From assembly GCA_028753945.1 (NCBI GenBank), contig JAPNXP010000008.1, forward strand, positions 434,001-498,000: a stretch of DNA of 64,000 nt. The letters are read 5' to 3'. Below, in pieces: positions 11,410 to 23,019 of this stretch (position 1 is its first letter; every line of letters starts with the position of its first letter). The DNA is from Hexactinellida sp. DTS-2022 (Eukaryota > Porifera > Hexactinellida). Position numbers and translations under genes: made by a program. The notes beneath the pieces are model-generated. The model had not been told where the DNA came from. It made no database searches and was given only the letters and a program-made list of their open reading frames with translations.

Positions 11410-11653
11410 ATGCTGATTTTAGCTGTGTGTAATTATTTTTAGATAAATATACAATTCCCTGCATTTATTTTTTGTGTATTAAGTTACTACATATTAACCA
11501 TAATAGATAGTTGAGCTTATTATAGAAATTATTATTAAGAAAACAGATTAGGTTTCAATACGTGCTGAATAGGATGATCTTATAGCATATAATCTTATAA
11601 TATATGAATTATATATTTCAGAAAACTATCTCTATATTTCCTAAGATTTACGA

Positions 11654-12910
11654 ATGGCTACTGTTAATCCTTTGAGAGAAGATAATTACGAGTTAGAATT
11701 ACATCGAATGGGAGAAAATATTAGAAATAAATTTGTTGAATTAATTGATTGCTTGAAAGCTAGAGAAAGTGAGCTGTTGAGAGAGTTAGATAATATTCTA
11801 GCTTCTTATCTCTCTTATAAAAGCGAATTGGAGAATGTAAATGAAAAGAAAAGAGATCTTGAAAACATGCAAAATGCATTGAAAGGAGTTGAAAGCACTT
11901 CTCCGGTAAAGGGTATGCAAGAAAATATGTTACTTCAAATCAGCACAGAGCTCAAAGGAATTAAGACTCCAGTAGAACCTAAAATGGTTAGTTTTGAGTG
12001 TGACAGCAACAAAATGTTAGCTGAATTGAACAAGTTGGGTAAGTTGGTAGAGAATGTAAGAAGTGAAATTGACTATAAAAGCAAGAAACAACCTCTAGTG
12101 AGTGTTTGTGTGAAAGGAAAGGGAATGGAACAACTTAACAATCCACTAGGAGTAACAGTTGATAATAAAACGGGAAATATTTACATAGCAGATCAATATA
12201 ATAACTGTGTGAAAGTATTCGATAATACTGGTAAGTATTTGTTCAAATTTGGAGACAATAAAGACGAAGGAAAGATGTACCAACCGTGTGGTGTAGCTAT
12301 TTGTGGAGATAGAATTCTTATTTCCCAAGATAACAGCCGTATTCTCAATTATCAACTCAATGGGAAGTTTGTTTCTAGAATCGGCAGACAGGGAAGAGGA
12401 GAGTTAGAATTTAACAATCTCTCTCTCTTTGGTAACTTAAACTATACATTTGGTCTAACGATTGATGAGTCTAATGGAGACATTTACATTTGTGATCGTA
12501 ATAATAATCGTATTCAGATACTCAATAGTGATTTCTCTTTCAAGTCTCAATTTGGGAATGATACACTCAAACACCCTCGTGATGTTAAACTCTCCAAAGA
12601 ATACATTTATGTTCTCGATTCATCTAATCCTTGTCTCCATCTCTACAGCTATGATCACATTCTACAGAAGAGTGTTATATCTCGAGGCCAAGGAATGGAA
12701 GTTATTACTCCTTATTTATTCTTCATCGACCAAACTAATAATATTCTCATTTCAGATCATAGTTCTAACTCTATTTATATTTTCAGCCCTCAATTCCAGG
12801 AGATTCATACAATATCTACCTCTAACTATCCTACAGGTTTTACAGTGGATAAAGAAGGAAGAGTCATTGTAGTTACTCAAGCTGCTAAGAACTGTCTACA
12901 GATATTTTGA
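11654..12910 (+). CDS. Coiled-coil/NHL beta-propeller protein, subfamily A
   Basis: Complete 418-residue single-exon copy, the longest in the array. Its coiled-coil cassette (KRDLENMQNALKGVESTS) is unlike any other copy. The third blade has an insertion (LSLFGNLNYTF) related to the one at 7967. Variable loops: DQYNN, KMYQPCG, SQDNSR, CDRNNNR, TPYLFF, SDHSSNS. Preceded at 11615-11653 by the conserved TTTCAG leader. Its tandem sister gene at 15389 differs from it in cassette and loops far more than in the flanking spacers. Confidence 0.86.
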   Translation: MATVNPLREDNYELELHRMGENIRNKFVELIDCLKARESELLRELDNILASYLSYKSELENVNEKKRDLENMQNALKGVESTSPVKGMQENMLLQISTELKGIKTPVEPKMVSFECDSNKMLAELNKLGKLVENVRSEIDYKSKKQPLVSVCVKGKGMEQLNNPLGVTVDNKTGNIYIADQYNNCVKVFDNTGKYLFKFGDNKDEGKMYQPCGVAICGDRILISQDNSRILNYQLNGKFVSRIGRQGRGELEFNNLSLFGNLNYTFGLTIDESNGDIYICDRNNNRIQILNSDFSFKSQFGNDTLKHPRDVKLSKEYIYVLDSSNPCLHLYSYDHILQKSVISRGQGMEVITPYLFFIDQTNNILISDHSSNSIYIFSPQFQEIHTISTSNYPTGFTVDKEGRVIVVTQAAKNCLQIF

Positions 12911-14106
12911 TTCCTTCTTTTCTTCCTTTCTATTAACTAAATTGAATTCTTTAGCTTTTAGTTCTATCTATTTTCTACATGTTATACTGTGTAGTTTTCC
13001 TTTAGTCTAATCTAATCCCTTTCTGCGTATTTAAATTGGTTTCTACATATGCTTTTACTGATTTTAGTCGCATTGATATTTAATCGTGAATATTCTCTTG
13101 GGTATAATTTATTTTTGACAATGGGCAAAAGAGTTTCTCCATTATTACACTATAACAGTTTAGATTTTTAGTGTGCTTCTTCTCGTAAAAAACGTTATGT
13201 AGGGTCCTACTATAGTTTTATACTATAAGTGCACAGTTCTAAATTTACCTCTGTCGGACATCCGGCCGTACGCGATGGCCTGACTTAGGCTGACTAGACC
13301 ATTGGCGATAGAGATTTCAAATTTGGACAGGAGATATAGAATTTCCTGGAGATGTGCACCTCGAAGCCCGATTTCTCAATTTCGCTTTTGTTCGTCAGTT
13401 ATATCGAAATTCGTGTTCTGGTCCAGTAACTCTTTAATAATTTGAATTAGCAATTGAAATTATAGAGGTTGTATTCCCCTACGGATGTTCTTTCTATTTA
13501 TCAATTAAAATGAATCGGTCGCTAACCAACTCGAGGTTTTATTAACGATTATTTACATAAATCAGCCATCTTCTCCATATTGTAATTACACTTTCTTTAC
13601 CATTAAATCCTTCCTTGTATCTACAATGCAATACTATTCAAGGTTTCAAAATTAACCAGAAGAAGCACACTCCCATCCCGTTTGTGAAGGGTTTTTAAAT
13701 ATCTATTTTTAATATCTAGACATTCTGTAACACAAGACGATATGCAAAAATACGTATGTATGATGCTAGTCAATCAATTAATTTTGATAGATTTCTAATA
13801 CCAAAGAAATTACCTCTACTGTTTCTGGTAAATTGGTTTCTCATAGGATGATTATGTTCCTTGCATCAATCTAGTATTTCTATGCGCATAATCATGACGA
13901 TAATCATAAGTGATTCGTACTATAACTGGACAAACATCGAAATTCCAAATGGGTCATGGGTCACAGAGCTGTGACCTATCGACCCATGGTATTATTGGTA
14001 TATTCTACAGTAGACACACACGCGTTTGGAAATACCACTTATTATCTTTGCGTTCTTCTTTCATGAAGTCAGCATAATCACCATACTAGTCTCAGCTTGG
14101 CATTTC

Positions 14107-15121
14107 ATTTGTAGAAAACATTGAACAAAAGCATTCCAACAGAATCTATTGGGACAAACAGAAGCACAAATAAGCTCGATTTCTATTACTATTGAACCGA
14201 AAATTGTTAGTTTTGAATGCGAGAGTAGTAAAATATTGGAAGAATTAAGTGAACTAGGCAAACTCATTGAAAAAGTAGTTGCTTTTGATTATAGTTTCAA
14301 ACTACAACCGTTTCTGAGTAAATGTGAAATTGGGAAAGGAAAAGAACAACTATGTAGTTCTCATGGTCTCTCTGTTGATAAAGTTAATGGAAACATTTAC
14401 ATTGCGGAACAGTTAAATAACTGTATTAAAGTTTTTGATAAATTTGGTGAGTTTAAAATTAAGTTTGGTGATATAGAAGGTGAAGGAAAGATGAGTTATC
14501 CAAGAGGAAAAACTATTTACGCCAATCGTATAGTTATAACGCAAAACTATTTGTTTGGAAAACCTAATTTAATTTTAGTTGATGATATTGAGGGCAAATT
14601 TGTGTTTATGACTGTTTAACTTTGGTAGAAATGGAAAAGGCGAGAGTGAATATAATTTTCCTTCGGAATATCATTTGATGAGACAAATGGAGAAATTTAC
14701 GTTTGTGACTGCAATAATATTTGTGTGAAAGTACTCGCGAATGATTACACATTTAAATCACAATTTGGTAATTCATATCTAATTTCACCTCGTGACGTTA
14801 TATTGTCAAAAGATTCTATTTCTGCTCTAGATGTCTCAAATCCATGTGTCCATCTATTCGACTACAACTACCAACTACAAACAAATGTTCTTTCAAGAGG
14901 ACCTGGAATGCAAATAATCGCTCATTCTGTTTCTACCTTGACAACACGAATAATCTTTTGGTATCTGACGTATATGCGAATGCTGTATTGATTTTCAATC
15001 AACAGTTCGAGTTAGTACATAGGACTGTAGTACCAAAGCATCCAATGGGATTATCTGTGACAATATGGGGAGAGTTATTGTAGTTAATCAGGCTGATAAG
15101 GACTGTCTACAGATATTCTAA
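14107..15121 (+). pseudogene. NHL-propeller pseudogene, subfamily B
   Basis: Open from about 14107 to 14619 (TIEPKIVSFECESSK, NGNIYIAEQLNNC), then a frameshift at about 14600 where an extra MTV-stop replaces NFGRNGKG. Further shifts at about 14665 (CCTTCGGAATATC), 14920 and 15057 (TCTGTGACAAT instead of TCTGTTGACAAT). Sister of the 10400 relic, but most lesions are at different positions, so the two decayed largely after the unit duplicated. Confidence 0.82.
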
Positions 15122-15388
15122 ATGCTAATTGTAGCTGTGTGTAATTATTCGTAGATATATATATTTCCCTGCGTTTATTTTTTGTGTATTAAGTTACTAT
15201 TAACCATAATAATTGAAGAAATTATTATTTCCTTCGATAAGGTCGTTATTCTAACTGAGAATATTCATTATAAGAAAACAGATTAGGTTTCAATACGTAA
15301 TAAATAGGATGATCTTATAGTATATGAACTTTAAATATATTAATTTTATATTTCAGAAAACTATCTCTATATTTCCAAAGGTTAACTA

Positions 15389-16597
15389 ATGGCTACTGTT
15401 AATCCATTGAGTGAAGATAATTACGAGTTAGAATTACATCAAATGGGAGAGAAGATTAAAACTAAGTTTGTTGAATTAATTGATTGCTTGAAAGGAAGAG
15501 AAAGTGAGCTGTTGAGAGAGTTGGATAATATACTAGCTTCTTATCTCTCTTATAGAAGCGAATTGGAGAAAGTAAATGAAAAGAAAAGAGATCTTGGAAG
15601 AACAAAAACATTTCTTCAAAATGAACTTGAAACTTCTACTATAAAGAATGTTCATGAAATTTGTATTGCACATGTTAACACAGAACTCAAATTAATTAAG
15701 CCCCCAGTAGAACCTAAAATAGTTAGTTTTGAGTGTGACAGCAACAAAATGTTAGCTGAATTAAACAAATTCAGAATTGGAATTAACTATAAAAGCAAGA
15801 AACAACCTCTAGTGAGTGTTTGTCAGAAAGGAAAGGGAATGGAACAACTTAACTATCCACGTGGTGTAACAGTCGATAATAAAATTGGCAATATTTACAT
15901 AGCAGATCAAGATAATCACTGTGTAAAAGTATTCGATAGTACTGGCAAGTATTTGTTCAGATTTGGAGAGAATGAAGGTGAAGGAAAGATGAACAGCCCG
16001 AGTGGTGTAGCTATTTGTGGAGATATAATTCTTATTTCTCAAGTTAACAACTGTATTCTCAATTATCAACTCAATGGGAAGTTTGTTTCTAGAATCGGTA
16101 GACCGGGAAGAGGAGAGTTAGAATTTAACTTTCCCTTTGGTCTAACGATTGATAAGTCTAATGGAAACATTTACATTTGTGATAATAATAATAATCGTAT
16201 TCAGATACTCAATAGTGATTTATCTTTCAAGTCTCAGTTTGGTAAAGAAACACTCAAACACCCTAGTGATGTTAAACTCTCCAAAGAATACATTTATGTT
16301 CTTGACTCATCTAATCCTTGTCTCCATCTCTACAACTATAATCACATTCTACAGAAGAGTGTTATTTCTCGAGGCCAAGGAATGGAAGTTATTAATCCTT
16401 TGTTCTTCTTCATCGACCAAACTGATAATATTCTCATTTCAGATTACAATTCGCACTGTATTCGTATTTTCAGCCCTCAATTCCAGAAGATTCATACAAT
16501 ATGTACCTCTAACTATCCTACAGGTATTACAGTGGATAAAGAAGGAAGAGTCATTGTAGTTACTCAAGCTGCTAAGAACTGTCTACAGATATTTTGA
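15389..16597 (+). CDS. Coiled-coil/NHL beta-propeller protein, subfamily A
   Basis: Complete 402-residue copy, the shortest open one. It lacks seven residues (GKLVEKV region) between ELNKF and RIGINYKSK compared with its paralogues. Cassette KKRDLGRTKTFLQNELETS is close to the copy at 18630. Variable loops: DQDNH, KMNSPSG, SQVNNC, CDNNNNR, NPLFFF, SDYNSHC. The leader block with TTTCAG lies at about 15351-15388. Frame and stop are clean. Confidence 0.86.
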   Translation: MATVNPLSEDNYELELHQMGEKIKTKFVELIDCLKGRESELLRELDNILASYLSYRSELEKVNEKKRDLGRTKTFLQNELETSTIKNVHEICIAHVNTELKLIKPPVEPKIVSFECDSNKMLAELNKFRIGINYKSKKQPLVSVCQKGKGMEQLNYPRGVTVDNKIGNIYIADQDNHCVKVFDSTGKYLFRFGENEGEGKMNSPSGVAICGDIILISQVNNCILNYQLNGKFVSRIGRPGRGELEFNFPFGLTIDKSNGNIYICDNNNNRIQILNSDLSFKSQFGKETLKHPSDVKLSKEYIYVLDSSNPCLHLYNYNHILQKSVISRGQGMEVINPLFFFIDQTDNILISDYNSHCIRIFSPQFQKIHTICTSNYPTGITVDKEGRVIVVTQAAKNCLQIF

Positions 16598-17179
16598 TTC
16601 CTTCTTTTCTTCCTTTCTATTAACTGAATTGAATTCTTTAGCTTTTATTTCTATCTATTTTCTACATGTTATACTGTGAAGTTTTCCTTTAGTATAATCC
16701 CTTTCTGCGTGTTTGAATTGGTTTCTACATATGCTTTTACTGATTTTAGTCGCATTGATATTTAATCGTGAATATTCTTTTGGGTACAATTTATTTTTAA
16801 CAATGGGCAAAATAGTTCCTCCATTATTACACTACAACTGTGTTTAGATTTACTAATTAAGTTTGCAATAATCCATTGACTATACATACTATAATTATTT
16901 AATTTGATAAAATTCCATAAATAATAAACTTTTTACTGACACTCAAATATTAAACTAGATCTTTCCGCATCTACTAAAGTTTTATAAATTAATTCCAATT
17001 CTCAAGTTTTGTCGAAAAATTCCACATTTACTCAACTTTTCAATAAATTGATTAATTAAATTCACAGATCTACTCAAGTTTTAGAAAGGCCATATTCGAT
17101 CTATCTTCTATATTAAATCTCAATGTGTTTTGTTTGTTTGTTCAGAATTGTTTCAGGAACTGGAAGAGCTACATAATTT

Positions 17180-17405
17180 AATTCGGCAGGGGGGTGGGAG
17201 AGACAGCGGCCAGCCTGATCACACGTTTGTCGGCATATGTTACTTTCCATGCGTGGCCAACGTCTGAAGCCACGCAAGCAGAGCCCCAGCTCGCTACAAA
17301 TGCGCCACCCGCCGACCCACCCGCACCAGGCCGGAATATCGTCAGTGCTACTTGTCTTCCGTCCTACGGCACCCAGGCTATCGTTATCGCGCAGGGAATT
17401 CTTTT
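17180..17405. repeat. GC-rich dispersed segment, copy 3 of 3
   Basis: Third copy of the segment at 2530 and 6850, in the same relative position after an A gene. The flank from 16598 to about 17640 parallels 2032-3000. Confidence 0.55.
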
Positions 17406-17756
17406 GATGGAATAGCTTTTTGTAGAAATTCCTATTTATTTTTGTTTAGGATACATTTGTGTGTATTCTTAATAAGGCACGTTCTCACCTAGTACGTTAT
17501 ATAATTTTGTTTTATCCTGTTTCATTAATTCATTCTGACGTTTTGTTACAGGTTTTCTCGCGAAATTTGAATAATATGGTTATCTTGCATCAACTCCCTC
17601 TATATTTGTCTCATCTATTGTCATATAATTTGATGATTCTGTAATTGGTGAGTTGTCAGTTTTAAGTGTCAATGGATTGTATCCCAAACCACGACTTGAC
17701 TTTTCAGTAGATTTATCCGTTTGCTTTCTTTCAAAAGAATGTCTTTAATTCTTCTC

Positions 17757-18223
17757 AGTTTTCCTTCTGGAATAGCATTTGATGAGACAAATGGAGATAT
17801 TTAAGTTTGTGACTGCAATAATCGAGTGAAAGTACTCGCGAATGATTACACATTTAAATCACAATTTGGTAATTCATATCTAATTTCACCTCGTGACGTT
17901 AAATTGTCAAAAGATTCTCTTTATGTTCTAGATGTCTCAAATCCATGTGTCCATCTATTCGACTGCAACTACCAACTACAAACAAATGTTCTTTCAAGAG
18001 GACCTGGAATGAAATAATCGATACATTCTGTTTCTACCTTGACAACACGAATAATCTTTTGGTATCTGACGTAGATGCAAATGCTGTATTGATTTTCAAT
18101 CAACAGTTCGAGTTAGCACATAGGACTGTAGTACCAAAGCATCCAATGGGATTATCTGTTGACAATATGGGGAGAGTTATTGTAGTTAATCAGGCTGATA
18201 AGGAATGTCTACAGATATTCTAA
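17757..18223 (+). pseudogene. NHL-propeller pseudogene, subfamily B (3' half)
   Basis: Begins in blade 3 (SGIAFDETNGD) and runs to ECLQIF plus TAA at 18223. An in-frame TAA interrupts the NGDIYVCD motif (about 17802); a few codons are missing in CNNR; a base is lost near 18013 in the LSRGPGM-K segment. The 5' half is absent. The upstream junction sequence is shared with the B relic at 3205. Confidence 0.78.
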
Positions 18224-18262
18224 ATGCTAATTTAGCTGTTTGTAATTATTTGTAGATGTATA

Positions 18263-18361
18263 CAGGTAAACCTCTCAAAGCGGCACCCATCGGGAGAATG
18301 ATTTTGTGCCGCTTCTCGGAGGTTGCCGCTTTGGGAGGTGCCGCTTTGGGAGGTTTTACTG
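18263..18361. mobile_element. Short TA-flanked inverted-repeat element (MITE)
   Basis: Ends CAGGTAAACCTCTCAAAGCGGC / GCCGCTTTGGGAGGTTTTACTG, flanked by TA on both sides. 99 bp, with an internal repeat of the GCCGCTT motif. Pogo/Tigger-like by its CAG...CTG ends and TA target. Confidence 0.75.
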
Positions 18362-19290
18362 TATATATATACGGTATATATTTCCCTGCATTTATTTATT
18401 GTGTAATAAGTTTCTATTAACCTTAATAAATAGTTGAGCTTATTAAATAAATTCTTATTTCCTTCTATAGATATTAGATAAGGTTGATATTCTAACTGAG
18501 AATATTCATTATAAGAAAACAGATTAGGTTTCAGTACGTGCTAAATAGGATGATCTTATAGTATATGAACTATAAATATATTAATTTTATTTTTCAGAAA
18601 ACTATCTCTATATTTCCTAAGATATACGAATGGCTACTGTTAGTCCATTGAGTGAAGATAACTACGAGTTAGAATTACATCGAATGGGAGAGAAGATTAA
18701 AACTAAGTTTGTTGAATTAATTGATTGCTTGAAAGCTAGAGAAAGTGAGCTGTTGAGAGAGTTGGATAATATTCTTGCTTCTTATCTCTCTTATAGAAGC
18801 GAATTGGAGAAAGTAAATGAAAAGAAAATAGCTCTTGAAAGAACAAAAACATTTCATAAAAATGAACTTGAAACTTCTCCTATAAAGACTGTTCATGAAA
18901 TATGTATTGCACATGTTGACACAGAGCTCAAAGCAATTGAGACCCCAGTAGAACCTAAAATGGTTAGTTTTGAGTGTGACAGCAACAAAATGTTAGCTGA
19001 ATTGAACAAGTTGGGTAAGTTGGTAGAGAAAGTGAGAAGTGGAATTGACTATAAAAGCAAGAAACAACCTCTAGTGAGTGTTTGTCAGAGTGGAAAGGGA
19101 ATTGAACAACTTAACTATCCACTAGCTGTAGCTGTTGATAATAAAACTGGAAATATTTACATAGCAGATCAATATAATAACTGTGTAAAAGTATTCGATA
19201 GTACTGGTAAGTATTTGTTCAAATTTGGAGACAATGAAGGAGAAGGAAAGATGTACCAACCGAGAGGTGTAGCTATTTGTGGAGATATTA

Positions 19291-20561
19291 TTATTACAAG
19301 CTGCTCGTCCGCGCTACGCGCGTTCTTACAACTTGCACTCGGGCCTGCGGCCCTCGCTTGTATTCATGGCAAATACCTTTTCAAATGTTATGCCTGTTGT
19401 ATTTAGATACTGTGCAGTGTAACGGAAATTTGACGAAAATTATACATCCCTTTCCTTACGTCACGTTTTTTGCCATTTTGGAATAAAAAGTACGATCTGT
19501 GACATTCGTAATCCTTCTCCCCCCTCGAAAGCGTCACGTAACGTTCGAAGGCCTCATACGCAGGTAAATTATATTACGGGAAATCATTTAGGAATTATAA
19601 TAGCTGTCCGCTAGCCTATGTACAAATGACCGTGTATAGAGTAATCTTTAGCAGATTCTACTTTACAGTATGTAGTGGCCCCCTAAGCAGTATATTTAAG
19701 CTGTTCTCACAAATTATTCTCGAGCCTTCGGCCCTCGCGTGAATTTACAACAATTTTGATTCCTTAATTAGAATAGACAAATTTGTTATTTCAGAAAGAA
19801 AGTAAACAGCTCAAAATTTTAGACTAAATAATAATAATATATGCTCATGATCCTCGGTAAATTCATCATACAATAATTCATGCTAAAAAATCATTGATAC
19901 GAAATTTATTCCTAACTAACAAATATATCTTTTTTCGGGTTTATGAGTAGCAAATCTGACATCTAATTGATTAATTAATCAAAAGTTTGGAAATGAAGAG
20001 TTTATAAGGTGGAATGAAAGGTTTGAGTTTAACTTTTACTAAATAGACTATTTATGCGATTAATGGGACTATTGAAGTACAGTCGAAATCGGATTATTTT
20101 GTCACTGGATTATTTTGTCTTATCGGATTATTTTGTCCTAATATTCTAGGAAAAATTTGATTTACCATTACGAATTATCGGGTTTATTTGTCTTATCGGA
20201 TTATTTTGTCGAATTATCCATGCAAAGAATTGGACAAAATAATCCGATTTCGACTGTATACTAACTTATAGGGTAAAATTTATTGGTCAAATTTATTGAC
20301 CCAGAATTATTTTTATTTATTTTTTCAGCCAATTAAATTGCAGTCTCAGTTAGGCTTTCTATAATGCATACTTAACAGCTGATAGTTTTGACACATTTTG
20401 AGAGGGAAGACATGAATATTTTTCTTAGATATTAGAACTTGTTCCTAGAAACATTATTTCCCAACCCTCTGCCAAATTTCAAGTCTGCAGCTCTTACCAG
20501 TTCCTCAATCAATTCCGAACAAAAAAAAAAACAAATCATTGTGATTTAATATATAAGATTT
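19291..20561. mobile_element. Composite repeat insertion inside an NHL gene
   Basis: Starts with GC-rich TCGTCCGCGCTACGCGCG; a related GAGCCTTCGGCCCTCGCG motif occurs near 19722. The right end (about 20485-20561) is an inverted copy of the CTTATATATTAAATCACAATG ... GGAACTGGAAGAGCT segment found near 2430, 6770 and 17100. A TA-flanked element is nested inside. No long frame. Confidence 0.6.
20080..20256. mobile_element. TA-flanked inverted-repeat element (MITE)
   Basis: Ends CAGTCGAAATCGGATTATTT / AAATAATCCGATTTCGACTG, TA on both sides, with internal repeats of TCGGATTATTTTGTC. 177 bp, non-coding; nested in the larger insertion. Confidence 0.8.
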
Positions 20562-21120
20562 CTCAAGGTAACGACTGTATTCTCAATTATCAACTCAATG
20601 GGAAGTTTGTTTCTAGAATCGGTAGACAGGGAAGAGGAGAGTTAGAATTTAACTATCCCTTTGGTCTAACGATTGATGAGTCGAATGGAAACATTTATGT
20701 TAGTGATAATCATAATAATCGTATTCAGGTTCTTTCTCAAGATTTTCGTTTTATATCTCAATTTGGAAAAGAAACTCTCAAAGACCCTCTTGATGTTAAA
20801 CTCTCCAAAGAATACATTTATGTTCTCGATAAATCTAATCCTTGTCTCCATCTCTACAACTATAATCACATTCTAGTTAAGAGTGTTATATCTCGAGGCC
20901 AAGGAATGGAAGTTATTGATCCTTGTTTCTTCTTCGTTGACCAAACTGATAATATTCTCATTTCAGATAGTAGCTCTAACTCTATACATATTTTCAATAC
21001 TGAATTCAAATTGATTCATAAGATCTCTGTGTCTCCCGATCCTATGGGAATTACATGGACAACAGAAGAAGAATTATAGTGGTGTGTCGAGCTAACTATA
21101 ACTGTCTACAGATATTTTAG

Positions 21121-21613
21121 TTAACTATATAAACTTCTTCTTTCTTGTATTGTTCACTAACTATTCTACTCTTTATTTGTTTCCATTCGTTCTATTATTG
21201 AATTATTTCTAATATTTCTTACAGCTTTGTTTGCTAGTACACAAAATTATGAACCTCAATTATTATCATTTTGCAAACTATTTATTTTTAAATGCCTTAA
21301 TTATCTTAATATCGAGACTAAATGGTCTAGGGACTCTATAGCTCTAGTCCCACTAAACTAGAAGGGAATTTTAGAATTTTTAAGTTTCAGTTAATCACAA
21401 GCTGTGTAATATAATTTACTAAAAAATATCTGGATAATCCCTAGGTTAAAAGATATAAGTATATCCCCTTGAATTATAGGTTCACAACATCAATGTTTCT
21501 ATTATTGGATTTGCTACTGAAAGAAATGTGAAACAAACAAATATAAATTCAAATGATAATTGACCCTTCGTGTTACCCATTGACCTTTTTAGTGTGCTTC
21601 TTCTACTACAAAA
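21121..21613. other. Intergenic spacer shared with 24521-24989
   Basis: 3' flank of the split NHL gene; nearly the same sequence follows the gene ending at 24520. No gene seen. Confidence 0.55.
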
Positions 21614-22895
21614 GGGGCTGAATGAATAGTGGAATCTAATGGAAACTAGTGGAATTACTAAATTTAGTGGTATTGACTGAACGGTGGAATCGAGTGGAAT
21701 ATTTGATTGAATAGTGGAATCGAGTGGAATCTAATGTAATCTAGTCGAATTACTAAATTTTAAATGAATACAAACTGGATTTGAACAGGAATTGTTGATA
21801 AATAATGTTTATAAGATGTGTCTAAATAACATGGTAACAAAGCCTAACAAATAAATACTATTGAGTTTCTGATTGTCTAAATATCTAATTGTTTAATAAT
21901 AACTACACTATATAACCACGGGCTATTAGCAAAAGTTCTATGAATGATCTACTTGCTCTTTGCACACTCTGTTCTGCCTTTGCTCTTCCGCTTTTCGCGC
22001 CCGGGCTTTTTCCCCGCCCAAGGATTTTTCTTTAGAATCAGTATTCTATCCGAGGAACAAACTTCTCTATCCTCCTTCTTAATATTAAATTGTAAAAACT
22101 TGAGGAAGTATGTTTTTCTTTCAGCTTCTGTTTTTCTCAAATAATGACTGTAATCAATTCTAAAATTATAAAAGTGTGAATTCAAACTGTAGTTTCCCCT
22201 TCCATAGAGTGATTTTTCTAAGTCTGAATACTGAGTTTTAACAGTGATGTACTCCGTTACTAGTAACGGAGTAACGGAGTAACGATAACGGTAACGGGCA
22301 TCCGTTACTTTTGACTAGTTACCGTTATCTTTAATCAGTTATCTTCCCAATACTTTACTTAACACAGTAACCGTTACTACGTAAAACTTATTCCATAGCC
22401 ATTACGACATTATTTTAAATCAGTTACCGTTACATTAAGGTAAACTGTACTGAATAAAGGAAAACGGATAAACTTAACAAAAGTAACGGAGTAACGGTAA
22501 CGGAAGAAATAAAGTAACGGTAAAGGAGTAACGGAAGATTTAGTAACGGAGCACATCACTGAGTTTTAACATGGGATATCAAGGTATTTAAAAGCGTGTG
22601 AACTGGTTGTGGTTTATAATTTATCAGATGCTTCATCAAACTATTACTCGATTCCACTATTCAGTCAAATTCCACTCGATTCCACTATTCAGTCGGTTTT
22701 TAGAAAATCCACTCGATTCCACCGTTCAGTCTATTCCACTAAAATTCATTAATTCCACTAGATTCCACTAGATTCCACCGTTCAGTCTATTCCACTAAAA
22801 TTCATTAATTCCACTAGATTCCACCGTTCAGTCTATTCCACTAAAATTTATTAATTCCACTAGATTCCACTGGGTTCCACCATTCAGTCAGCCCC
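21614..22895. mobile_element. Inverted-repeat element with sub-terminal repeats
   Basis: Ends GGGGCTGAATGAATAGTGG and (reverse complement) GGGGCTGACTGAATGGTGG, with about 85 bp of imperfect inverted repeat built from iterated TAGTGGAAT / ATTCCACTA motifs. 1.28 kb, no coding frame, carries a nested hAT-like element. No target duplication is visible: the left flank is array spacer and the right flank is a subfamily B fragment. Confidence 0.65.
22242..22561. mobile_element. hAT-type non-autonomous element, 8-bp TSD
   Basis: 320 bp with ends CAGTGATGTACTCCGTTAC / GTAACGGAGCACATCACTG and many internal GTAACGG motifs in both orientations. Flanked by a perfect 8-bp duplication AGTTTTAA (22234-22241 and 22562-22569). 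Confidence 0.88.
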
Positions 22896-23019
22896 GTTCT
22901 CATGGTCTCTCTGTTGATAAAGTTAATGGAAACATTTACATTGCGGATTATCTGTTGACAATATGGGGAGAGTTATTGTTGTTAATCAGGCTGATAAGGA
23001 CTGTCTACAGATATTCTAA
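22896..23019 (+). pseudogene. Subfamily B fragment with internal deletion
   Basis: About 55 nt of the first blade (CATGGTCTCTCTGTTGATAAAG ... ATTGCGGA) are fused directly to the last blade (TATCTGTTGACAATATGG), removing the middle of the propeller. It then continues into the normal 3' flank. A deletion remnant, useful as a marker of the array unit. Confidence 0.75.

Larger units (their letters stand above)
9218..12910 (+). repeat. Tandem unit 1 of a 3.7 kb duplication
   Basis: From the end of the gene at 9217 to the end of the gene at 12910: spacer, subfamily B pseudogene, subfamily A gene. It repeats as 12911-16597 in the same orientation with the same landmarks (GGCCGTACGCGATGGCCTGAC at about 9570 and 13265; GGGTCATGGGTCACAGAGC at about 10240 and 13951). 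Confidence 0.75.
12911..16597 (+). repeat. Tandem unit 2 of a 3.7 kb duplication
   Basis: Direct repeat of 9218-12910, containing the B pseudogene at 14107 and the A gene at 15389. Spacer identity is high by eye over more than 1 kb. Confidence 0.75.
18630..21120 (+). pseudogene. NHL-propeller gene, subfamily A, split by a ~1.27 kb insertion
   Basis: The first part is open from ATG 18630 to about 19290 (coiled coil and first blades, ending GVAICGDI). Reading then runs into foreign sequence and stops at 19406. The missing part resumes at about 20562 (SQGNDCILNYQLNG) and continues to TAG at 21118-21120. A second lesion, a 1-nt deletion near 21054 (GGAATTACATGGAC), shifts the last blade. The 3' half matches the copy at 23291 best (SDNHNNRIQVLSQDF), including the INTEFKLIHKISVS type of ending. 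Not functional as a full protein unless the insert is spliced out, which the second frameshift argues against. Confidence 0.82.
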
